Shown: positions 41,298 through 48,256 of the stretch, piece after piece
Layout: every line of letters starts with the position of its first letter
Position numbering within the stretch: the stretch's first letter is position 1
DNA from: Streptomyces fuscichromogenes
Lineage (GTDB): Bacteria; Actinomycetota; Actinomycetes; Streptomycetales; Streptomycetaceae
Assembly (NCBI RefSeq): GCF_014645815.1
Contig: NZ_BMML01000006.1
Location: 418,587-482,586 of the forward strand
DNA: 64,000 nucleotides
Reading direction: 5' to 3'
Notes under the pieces: model-generated
What the model was told of the DNA's origin: nothing
Seen by the model: only the letters and a program-made list of their open reading frames with translations
The model's database searches: none
Made by a program: the position numbers and the translations under genes

Positions 41298-41974
41298 GGC
41301 CGCCCACCTGCGTCCTGCTCGACCTCGACGGCACCCTGGTGGACTCCGCCGCGGGCGTGACCGCCAGCGCCGCCGAGGCCCTGCGGGCGGTCGGCGCCCC
41401 CGTCCCCGACGCGCCCACCCTGCGCACCTTCGTCGGCCCGCCGATGTACGACACCTTCCGCGACGTCGTGGGCCTGCCCGAGCCCGCCGCGCGGACCGCC
41501 CTGGCCGCCTACCGCGCGTCCTACGCCCGCACCGGCGCCTTTGCCGCCACCGTCTACGCCGGGATACCCGAACTCCTCGACACCCTGGCCGCGCGCGGAC
41601 TCCCGCTGGGCATCGCCACCTCCAAGGTGCAGGACCAGGCCGAGCTGATGGCCCGCCGCTTCGGCCTCGACTCCCGGCTGAGCACCGTCTGCGGGGTGTC
41701 CGACGAGGCCGGCCGTACGACGAAGCGGCTGGTGATCCGGGAGTGCGTGGCCCGGCTGCGGGCGGCCGGCGCGGACGTCAGCCGCCCGCTCATGGTCGGC
41801 GACCGGGCCTACGACATCGAGAGCGCCGCCGCCGAGGGCATCCCCGCCGTCCATGTGCGGTGGGGCTACGGCGGCCCCGGGGAGTCGGCGGGCGCCCTGG
41901 CGTCCGTCACCGAACCGGCCCGACTCGCCGAGCTGTTGCAGAACACCGTCGAAACAGAGGACCAGCACGCATGA
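41294..41974 (+). CDS. HAD family hydrolase (Gph/phosphoglycolate phosphatase-like)
   Basis: 226 residues. HAD motif I is LLDLDGTLVDSA near residue 11 (nucleophile Asp and acid Asp), motif II the Thr in GIATSK, motif III a Lys near residue 140, motif IV MVGDRAYDIESAAA. A four-helix C1 cap follows motif I. GTG overlaps the permease stop; its own TGA overlaps the next ATG, so permease, HAD and cyclase genes are translationally coupled. A small phosphorylated metabolite is the likely substrate. Confidence 0.92.
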   Translation: MRPPTCVLLDLDGTLVDSAAGVTASAAEALRAVGAPVPDAPTLRTFVGPPMYDTFRDVVGLPEPAARTALAAYRASYARTGAFAATVYAGIPELLDTLAARGLPLGIATSKVQDQAELMARRFGLDSRLSTVCGVSDEAGRTTKRLVIRECVARLRAAGADVSRPLMVGDRAYDIESAAAEGIPAVHVRWGYGGPGESAGALASVTEPARLAELLQNTVETEDQHA

Positions 41975-42756
41975 CAGCGCACCCGGTCACCACCCCGTCC
42001 ACCGCTCCCGAACCGCCCCTGTGGGCCCTGCACCGGGAACTGATCGGCAAGACGGTCCGCACCGACCTCACGCACGCCTTCCACCCGGGCCAGCCGCACT
42101 TCCCGGCCTTTCCCGACGAGAAGCGCGAGATGCCCTTCGACATGTCCCGCGGCGACGGCTTCAACGTGCACCTGTACACGATCGTCGGACAGTGGGGCAC
42201 CCATGTCGACCCGCCCGTGCACTTCGTCGACGGTGCCCGGCCGCTGGACGAGATACCCGTCGACGAGATGATCCTGCCGCTCGTCGTCCTCGACATCACC
42301 GAGCGCGTCGAGGCCGACCCCGACGCGGTACCGACACTGGCCGACGTGGCGGCCTGGGAAGCGCGCAACGGTCGTGTCCCGCAAGGGGCGTTCGTCGCGC
42401 TGCGCACCGGCTGGGGCCGCCGCTGGCCCGACCCGGCGGCCATGGCCAACAAGGACGCGGCGGGGGTGAGCCACTACCCGGGCTGGTCCGCCGAGGTCCT
42501 GACGTACCTCTTCGAGGAGGCCGGCGTGACCGCGATCGGGCACGAGCAGACCGACACCGACCCGGGACTTGCCACCTCCGCCGGGGACTTCGGCCTGGAG
42601 AGCTACGTGCTGGAACGGGACCGCTGGCAGATCGAGCTGATGGCCGACCTCGACCGGGTACCGGAGGCGGGCGCGCTGATCGTCGCCACCTGGCCCAAGC
42701 CGCAGGGCGGTTCGGGCTTCCCCGCCCGTGTCTTCGCCCTGCACCACGCGGACTGA
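41971..42756 (+). CDS. cyclase family hydrolase (isatin/kynurenine-formamidase-like)
   Basis: 261 residues. The metal motif GTHVDPPVHF near residues 74-83 is the HxGTHxDxPxH pattern of the family with Gln-Trp before it instead of His-x. The later IGHEQTDTDPG segment near 190 carries the conserved His/Glu-Thr-Asp cluster. Members hydrolyse formyl-kynurenine, isatin and similar amides. ATG overlaps the HAD stop. A perfect terminator follows, separating it from the Lrp gene. Could degrade an amino-acid-derived ring or amide imported by the permease; not provable here. Confidence 0.88.
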   Translation: MTAHPVTTPSTAPEPPLWALHRELIGKTVRTDLTHAFHPGQPHFPAFPDEKREMPFDMSRGDGFNVHLYTIVGQWGTHVDPPVHFVDGARPLDEIPVDEMILPLVVLDITERVEADPDAVPTLADVAAWEARNGRVPQGAFVALRTGWGRRWPDPAAMANKDAAGVSHYPGWSAEVLTYLFEEAGVTAIGHEQTDTDPGLATSAGDFGLESYVLERDRWQIELMADLDRVPEAGALIVATWPKPQGGSGFPARVFALHHAD

Positions 42757-42773
42757 ACCTCCGTCGCACCACC

Positions 42774-42809
42774 AGCTCCGGCGGCCGTCCTGACCCGGCC
42801 GCCGGAGCT
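42774..42809 (+). terminator. terminator between cyclase and Lrp genes
   Basis: Perfect 13-bp stem, agctccggcggcc (42774-42786) with 42797-42809, 10-nt loop, followed by ttt. The Lrp gene thus depends on read-through or its own promoter. Confidence 0.85.
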
Positions 42810-42836
42810 TTCGCCCGCCAAGAAACGGACCGCGCC

Positions 42837-43274
42837 ATGGACGCCATCGACGAGCAGATCATCACCGAACTCACCCGCAACGCCCGGATCTCGCACGCCG
42901 AGCTGGGCCAGCGGGTACGGCTGTCCCGCAACGCCGTGCGCCAGCGCGTCGAACGCCTGGAGCGGCAGGGGCACATCGGCGGCTACACGATCGTCCGCCC
43001 GTCCCAGGGGCCGGACCGCGCCATGGTGGCCGCGCACGTCCTGGTCTACCGCGAGGACCGGATGCGCGGCGGGGACGTGCTCGCCGCCCTCAGACGCATC
43101 CCCGAGGTGGTCTCCTGCGACGTCCTCAGCGGCCAGTTCGACCTGCTGGTCAGCGTGGAGGCGGCCACCCTGGAACGCGTACAGGGCATCTGGGAGCAGA
43201 TAGCCCAGATGCCCGGTGTACGGGACACGGTGACCGCGCTGGCGCTGTCCCGGGTGGTCAGCCGACCGCGGTGA
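42837..43274 (+). CDS. Lrp/AsnC family regulator
   Basis: 145 residues. N-terminal HTH MDAIDEQIITELTRNARISH, then LGQRVRLSRNAVRQRVERLE; C-terminal RAM domain with VLVYREDRM and SCDVLSGQFDLLVSV. Lrp proteins sense amino acids, fitting a locus with a permease and homoserine/aspartate enzymes. No good Shine-Dalgarno is seen. Its 3' end overlaps the end of the convergent aspartate ammonia-lyase gene by 17 bp. Confidence 0.92.
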   Translation: MDAIDEQIITELTRNARISHAELGQRVRLSRNAVRQRVERLERQGHIGGYTIVRPSQGPDRAMVAAHVLVYREDRMRGGDVLAALRRIPEVVSCDVLSGQFDLLVSVEAATLERVQGIWEQIAQMPGVRDTVTALALSRVVSRPR

Positions 43275-44679
43275 CCGCCATGAGGCGCAGCGCGGTCTCG
43301 CGGTCCAGCAGCCCGCGCCGTACGACCACGTCGACCACGTCCGCCCCGGTCCGTGCCGCCTCCCGGGAGACGTCGGCGGCGGTCTCGTGGCCGATGCGCG
43401 GAGCGAGCGCCGTCACCGCGCCGACCGTGCCGGCGCCGGTGCGGGCGAGGTGCTCCCGGTTGGCGGTGATGCCCGCCACGCACCGGGTGCGCAGCGCCTC
43501 GCAGCCGAGGGTCAGCCAGCCGATGTGCTGCAACAGCAGGTGCCCGATGAGCGGTTCGAACGCGTTGAGCTGCAACTGCCCGTTGTCGGCGGCCATGGTG
43601 ATCGCGACGTCCGCGCCGGCGGTCGCGAACGCGATCTGGTTGACCATCTCGGGGATCACCGGGTTGACCTTGCCCGGCATCACCGACGAACCGGCCTGCA
43701 GCGCGGGCAGGCTGATCTCGGCGAGGCCCGCGTGCGGCCCGCTGGCGAGCAGCCGCAGATCGCTGCACACCTTCGACAGCTTCACCGCCGTACGCTTCAG
43801 CACCCCCGACACCAGCAGGAAAACGCCGGTGTCCGAGGTGGCCTCCACCAGGTCGGCGGCGGGCGTGAGATCGAGTCCGGTCAGCGCCCGCAGATGCCGT
43901 ACGGCCGCTGCCGCGTAACCCGGTTCGGCGGCGATGCCGGTGCCGATCGCGGTGGCGCCGAGGCTGGTCTCGGCCAGCAGCGGCAGGGTCTCGCCGATCC
44001 GCTGGACGTCCTCGGCGAGCGTGACGCCGAAGGCGGCGAACTCCCGGCCCAGCGTCATCGGCACGGCGTCCTGCAACTGGGTCCGGCCCACCTTCACGAC
44101 GGTCGCGAACTCCTCGCCCTTGGCGGCGAACTCGGCCGACAACAAGGTGAGTTCGGCGGTCAGCCCGGTCAGGGCGGCGCTGGTCGCGATGCGCAGGGCG
44201 GTGGGGTAGGTGTCGTTCGTGGACTGGCAGCGGTTGACGTCGTCCAGCGGGTCGAGGTGCTCGTACCGCCCGCGCTCGTGGCCCAGGTGCTCCAGCGCGA
44301 GGTTCGCGATCACCTCGTTGGCGTTCATGTTGGTGCTGGTGCCCGCGCCGCCCTGGATGACGTCCACCCGGAACTGGTCGTGGTGCCGGCCCTCCGCGAC
44401 GGCCCGGCAGGCCGCCGCGACGGCCCGCACCTTGTGCGGCTCCAGGACCCCGATCTCGCCGTTGGCGAGCGCCGCCGCGTGCTTCACCTGGGCCAGCGCG
44501 CGGACGAGGTGCGGGTGGGCACCGACCGGCACCCCGCTGACCCGGAAGTTCTCCAGGGCCCGCGCGGTGTGCGCACCCCAGTACGCCTCGGCGGGCACCG
44601 GCACGTCCCCCAGCGCGTCGGACTCGATCCGGAACCCGGCGGCGGACCCGCCGGGCGTCCCCTCCTCCAACTCGCTCAC
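43258..44679 (-). CDS. aspA: aspartate ammonia-lyase
   Basis: 473 residues, right length for the fumarase/aspartase superfamily. The catalytic SS loop is GSSVMPGKVNP near residue 331; the substrate segments are IQGGAGTSTNMNANEVIAN near 110 and QSTNDTYPT near 150. The TSTNMN, NDTYPT and GSSxMPxKxN regions match aspartase as well as fumarase; the Asp-type surroundings and operon favour aspartase (L-aspartate to fumarate and NH3), but class II fumarase cannot be fully excluded. GTG overlaps the stop of the aldehyde dehydrogenase gene. Last gene of the operon. Confidence 0.88.
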   Translation of the reverse strand: MSELEEGTPGGSAAGFRIESDALGDVPVPAEAYWGAHTARALENFRVSGVPVGAHPHLVRALAQVKHAAALANGEIGVLEPHKVRAVAAACRAVAEGRHHDQFRVDVIQGGAGTSTNMNANEVIANLALEHLGHERGRYEHLDPLDDVNRCQSTNDTYPTALRIATSAALTGLTAELTLLSAEFAAKGEEFATVVKVGRTQLQDAVPMTLGREFAAFGVTLAEDVQRIGETLPLLAETSLGATAIGTGIAAEPGYAAAAVRHLRALTGLDLTPAADLVEATSDTGVFLLVSGVLKRTAVKLSKVCSDLRLLASGPHAGLAEISLPALQAGSSVMPGKVNPVIPEMVNQIAFATAGADVAITMAADNGQLQLNAFEPLIGHLLLQHIGWLTLGCEALRTRCVAGITANREHLARTGAGTVGAVTALAPRIGHETAADVSREAARTGADVVDVVVRRGLLDRETALRLMAVTAVG

Positions 44680-46109
44680 GCGGGCTCCCTGTTGAGGCAG
44701 ACCACCTTCGGCTGGGTCATCTCCTCGTAGGCGAAGCGCACGCCCTCGCGGCCCATGCTGCCGTACTTGAAGCCGCCGAACGGCATCGCGTCGAAGCGGT
44801 AGTCGGAGGAGTCGTTGACCATCACCCCACCGGCCTCCAGCAGTCGCGCCGCGGCCATCGCCCGGTCCAGCGAGCCGGTGAAGACGCCCGCGTGCAGACT
44901 GAAGTCGATCTCGTTGGCGCGCTCGACGGCCTCCTCGAAGGAGTCCACCGGCTGGACCACCACGACCGGCGCGAACGCCTCCTCGCGCCAGACCGCCGAG
45001 GTGCCCGGCACGTCCTCCAGCACGGTCGGCGCGTACACACCGCCGTCCCGCTCGTGCCCGCACAGCAGCCGGGCGCCCTCGGCGAGCGCGGCCTCGACCG
45101 TGGCCTCGGCGGCGACGGCCGCCGCCTCGCTGATCATCGGGCCGACGTCGGTGCGCACGTCCGCCGGGTCCCCGGCCCGCAGCCGCCTGGTCCGCTCGAC
45201 GAAGGCGTCCCGGAACGCCTCGTACACCGCGCGCTCGACGAGGATGCGCTGGGTGCCGATGCAGTTCTGCCCGGCCGCCCAGAACGCCCCGGAGACGCAC
45301 GCCTCCACGGCCGCGTCGAGGTCGGCGTCCGCGAGCACCAGGACGGGGGCGTTGCCGCCCAGGTCCATCGCCAGTTTCTTCAGGCCCGCCGTCCGGGCGA
45401 TGGCCTCACCGGTGCGGAACCCGCCGGTGAAGGACACCATCCGCACGTCCGGCGCCGCCACCACGGCCGCGCCCAGCTCCGCGCCGCCGTTGACCACGGT
45501 CACCACCTCCTCCGGCAGCCCGGCCTCCACCAGCGTGTCGACCAGCCGCAGCGCGGACAGGGGGGTGAGCAGCGACGGTTTGAGGACGACCGCGTTGCCG
45601 CCCGCGATCGCCGGGCCGAGCTTGTGCGCGACCAGGTTCAGCGGGTCGTTGTACGGCGTGACGGCCGCGATGACGCCCAGCGGCTCACGGGTGAACCAGC
45701 CCGTCCGGCCCTCCGACCCCTCGTACGCGTCGAAGGGCACCACCTCGCCGGCGTTGCGGCGCGCCTCGGCGGCGGACAGCCGCAGGGTGTTGACCGCGCG
45801 GCCGGTCTCCTTGCGGGCCTGGACCAGCGTCTTGCCCGCCTCGGCGACGATCAGCCGGGCGAACGACTCGGCGCGCTCCTCGATCAGCCGGGCCGCGCCG
45901 TCCAGCACGGCCGCGCGGGCGGCGCGGGAGAGCCGGCGGGCCGTCTCCCGCCCGGCGCGGGCCCGCCGCAGCACGTCGGGCACCGCGGTGGCCGGGGTGA
46001 CACAGACCGAGCCGATGATCTCGCCGGTGTAGGGGTTGCGCACCGGGGCCATGCCGTCGCCGACCTGCGCGGCGGAGGGAAGTGCGGTGCTCAGGGCGGT
46101 GTCAGCCAC
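44676..46109 (-). CDS. NAD(P)-dependent aldehyde dehydrogenase
   Basis: 477 residues. The catalytic Cys is in GQNCIGTQR near residue 283 and the cofactor loop is SFTGGFRTGEAIA. The general-base position reads MDLGGNAP near 249, Asp where most ALDHs have Glu (LELGG). Ends with the SMGREGVRFAYEEMT segment. The GTG 46109 has AGGAGG seven bases upstream and overlaps the end of the homoserine-dehydrogenase-like gene by 8 bp. Between that gene and aspA, aspartate 4-semialdehyde is the natural substrate guess; succinate semialdehyde or similar is possible. Confidence 0.9.
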   Translation of the reverse strand: MADTALSTALPSAAQVGDGMAPVRNPYTGEIIGSVCVTPATAVPDVLRRARAGRETARRLSRAARAAVLDGAARLIEERAESFARLIVAEAGKTLVQARKETGRAVNTLRLSAAEARRNAGEVVPFDAYEGSEGRTGWFTREPLGVIAAVTPYNDPLNLVAHKLGPAIAGGNAVVLKPSLLTPLSALRLVDTLVEAGLPEEVVTVVNGGAELGAAVVAAPDVRMVSFTGGFRTGEAIARTAGLKKLAMDLGGNAPVLVLADADLDAAVEACVSGAFWAAGQNCIGTQRILVERAVYEAFRDAFVERTRRLRAGDPADVRTDVGPMISEAAAVAAEATVEAALAEGARLLCGHERDGGVYAPTVLEDVPGTSAVWREEAFAPVVVVQPVDSFEEAVERANEIDFSLHAGVFTGSLDRAMAAARLLEAGGVMVNDSSDYRFDAMPFGGFKYGSMGREGVRFAYEEMTQPKVVCLNREPA

Positions 46110-47190
46110 GGTGGGCCTCCTGGAGGGACTTGGCACCGGCGACCGCGCGGCCGCTCTGCTCGTGGATGCCGATGACATCCGACAGCAGGGCGTACGCCGT
46201 CTCGACGCGTCCGGCGCCGGGTCCGCCGACCGTGACGGTGCCCAGCAGGTCGGTGTGGAAGGCGACGGTGTTGACCGGGCCGGTGACCCCGGCGAGGGGG
46301 TGCCCGTCGGGCAGCGCGACCGGGGCGACCCGGGCCTCCACGGTGCCGTCCGGGCGTCGGGCGGCGGAGCCGACCAGCTTCCAGCGCAGCCCCTCGGCCG
46401 CGGCCCGCCGGACGTCCTCGGCGGTGAGCGCGGAGATGCCGGTGCAGGGCACGTCCGCGCGGGTCAGGCCGGCGCCCAGCACCTCGTTCGCGAGGATCAT
46501 GACCTTGAGCTGGACGTCGTACCCCTCGATGTCGGCGGTCGGATCGGCCTCCGCGTATCCCAGGGCCTGGGCCTCGGCGACGGCGTCCGCGAAGGACAGG
46601 CCCGACTCCAGGCGGCCGAGGACGTAGTTGGAGGTGCCGTTCAGGACGCCCTCGAAGCCGGTCACGGCGAGCCCGCCGAACATCCGGCGGGCGGTGCGCA
46701 GGACGGGGGTGCCGGACATCACCGTGCCCTCGAACTCGAAGCACACGCCGTGCCGCCGGGCCAGCTCCCGCAGGGACCGGCAGTGCAGGGCGACCGGCCC
46801 CTTGTTGGTGGTGCACACGTGCTTGCCGGCCTCGATCGCCCACCGCACGTGCGACAGCGCGGGCTCGCCGTCCATGGGGTTGGTGAAGGTCGCCTCGGCC
46901 ACGATGTCGGCGGGTACCTCACGGATCACCCACTCGTTGCGGGGCTCCGCGTCGCCGCCGTCCATGGCGGAGAAGTCCAGTTCCCCGGGGGCGACGGCGA
47001 GCAGCGGCGCCAGATCGATGCCGTCCCCGTCCGTGCGGACCAGCGATCCGGCCCGCAGGTCGGTGATGGCCACCACCCGCAGGGCGAAACCGAGTTCGGC
47101 CTCCAGGGCGTCTCCGCGGCCGGCGATCAGCTCGGCGAGCGCACGGTTCACGCCGCCGAATCCGATGAGCGCGAGGTCGTATCGGGTCAT
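46102..47190 (-). CDS. homoserine dehydrogenase-like protein without ACT domain
   Basis: 362 residues. N-terminal NAD(P) fold with LIGFGGVNRALAELIAG near residue 8; the family signature is GVLNGTSNYVLGRLESG near 183, with GYAEADPTADIEGYD just after, carrying the catalytic Asp/Lys region. It stops before the C-terminal ACT domain of most actinobacterial biosynthetic Hom proteins (~430 residues), so it should lack threonine feedback. ATG with GGAGGA. First gene of an operon with ALDH and aspA, which suggests a catabolic direction: homoserine oxidised to aspartate 4-semialdehyde. Other beta-hydroxy acids remain possible. Confidence 0.88.
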   Translation of the reverse strand: MTRYDLALIGFGGVNRALAELIAGRGDALEAELGFALRVVAITDLRAGSLVRTDGDGIDLAPLLAVAPGELDFSAMDGGDAEPRNEWVIREVPADIVAEATFTNPMDGEPALSHVRWAIEAGKHVCTTNKGPVALHCRSLRELARRHGVCFEFEGTVMSGTPVLRTARRMFGGLAVTGFEGVLNGTSNYVLGRLESGLSFADAVAEAQALGYAEADPTADIEGYDVQLKVMILANEVLGAGLTRADVPCTGISALTAEDVRRAAAEGLRWKLVGSAARRPDGTVEARVAPVALPDGHPLAGVTGPVNTVAFHTDLLGTVTVGGPGAGRVETAYALLSDVIGIHEQSGRAVAGAKSLQEAHRG

Positions 47191-47375
47191 CCGGTCCTCC
47201 TTCTCCAGCGGCGCCGCCCACCTGGCGGCCCGGCCACCCACAGCGTCGGACGCGGGCAGGTCAGTACGGCCATGCCGAAGCGACCGGACCGACTGCCGAA
47301 ACGCACAGTCCGCCGACCGTCCGTCCTGTCGCGTGCCCTGCCGTCGCCGCACCGGCCCACCGACCAGCGGCTCGC

Positions 47376-47390
47376 TATAGTGCGGGCGTG
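47376..47390 (+). promoter_or_regulatory. -10 box directly before the IclR start (leaderless mRNA)
   Basis: TATAGT at 47376-47381 is followed by only six bases before GTG 47388, and there is no Shine-Dalgarno. Transcription should therefore start at or next to the start codon. Confidence 0.6.
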
Positions 47391-48197
47391 ACGACGAACG
47401 GCCCCGCGCCCCGCCCGCCGGGCAGGGGGACAGCCTCCTCACTGCGCATGGCCCTGCGGATGGTCAACACGGTCCTGGACCGCGAGGTCTCCGGCCGTAA
47501 CGGCTTCAACGTCAGCCGGCTCGCCGACGAGGTCGGCGTCGAGCGCAGCAAGGCGTCACGCACCACGCAGGACCTGTGCGACAAGGGCTTCCTGGAGCGC
47601 CGCGACGACTCGACGCTCCGGGCCGGCACCGCCTTCTTCACGACGGCCGCCTCCCTGCACCCCGGCCTGCTCGCCCGCAGCCGTCCGCTGCTGCGCCGCC
47701 TGGCCGTCGAGCACGGTGCCGGCGCACGGCTCTCCGTCCGCGACGGTGTCCAGGTCCGGCTGCTGCGCGCCGAGTCCGCCACGGGCTTCGGCCAGGAGTG
47801 GCAGGGCGTGGCGAGCCTCGTCACCCCGTGCTGGTGCACCGGTGCCGGCCGCGCACTCCTCCTCGACCACACCGCCGAGGAGATCACCGCCCTGCTCGAC
47901 GACTACGAGCTGATCGGCGTCGGCGGGCCGGACGCGGCCCATTCGGCGGGGGAGGTCACCGCCGCCAACGACCGCGACCGGCTGCGCGGCTTCGTCGCGG
48001 CGCACGGCGAGTTCGAGCACGGCGTCACCGAGTACGCCGTACCCGTACGTGACTCCGCCGGACACATCAGGGCCGCGGTGTCGGTCGTCGGCAGGCAGGA
48101 GGATCTGACGGTGCGCGAGCAGGCCGTCCACACGGACCTCACGGCCGCCGCGACCGCACTGGCGAGGTACGTCGACGGTGACACCGCACCGCGCTGA
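47388..48197 (+). CDS. IclR family regulator of the homoserine/aspartate operon
   Basis: 269 residues. HTH near residues 20-80 (NVSRLADEVGVERSKASRTT, then LCDKGFLERRDDSTLRAG), and an IclR effector domain (SVRDGVQVRLLRAE; VTPCWCTGAGRALLLDHT; TEYAVPVRDSAGHIRAAVSV). It is divergent from the homoserine-dehydrogenase-like operon with a 197-bp shared region, so it is the likely local regulator. GTG start directly after a TATAGT -10 box. Confidence 0.9.
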   Translation: MTTNGPAPRPPGRGTASSLRMALRMVNTVLDREVSGRNGFNVSRLADEVGVERSKASRTTQDLCDKGFLERRDDSTLRAGTAFFTTAASLHPGLLARSRPLLRRLAVEHGAGARLSVRDGVQVRLLRAESATGFGQEWQGVASLVTPCWCTGAGRALLLDHTAEEITALLDDYELIGVGGPDAAHSAGEVTAANDRDRLRGFVAAHGEFEHGVTEYAVPVRDSAGHIRAAVSVVGRQEDLTVREQAVHTDLTAAATALARYVDGDTAPR

Positions 48198-48256
48198 CAG
48201 CGCCGGGCCGCATCACCGCCGCACCTCGCCGACCTGGGCTTGCGCCATGAAGCCGG

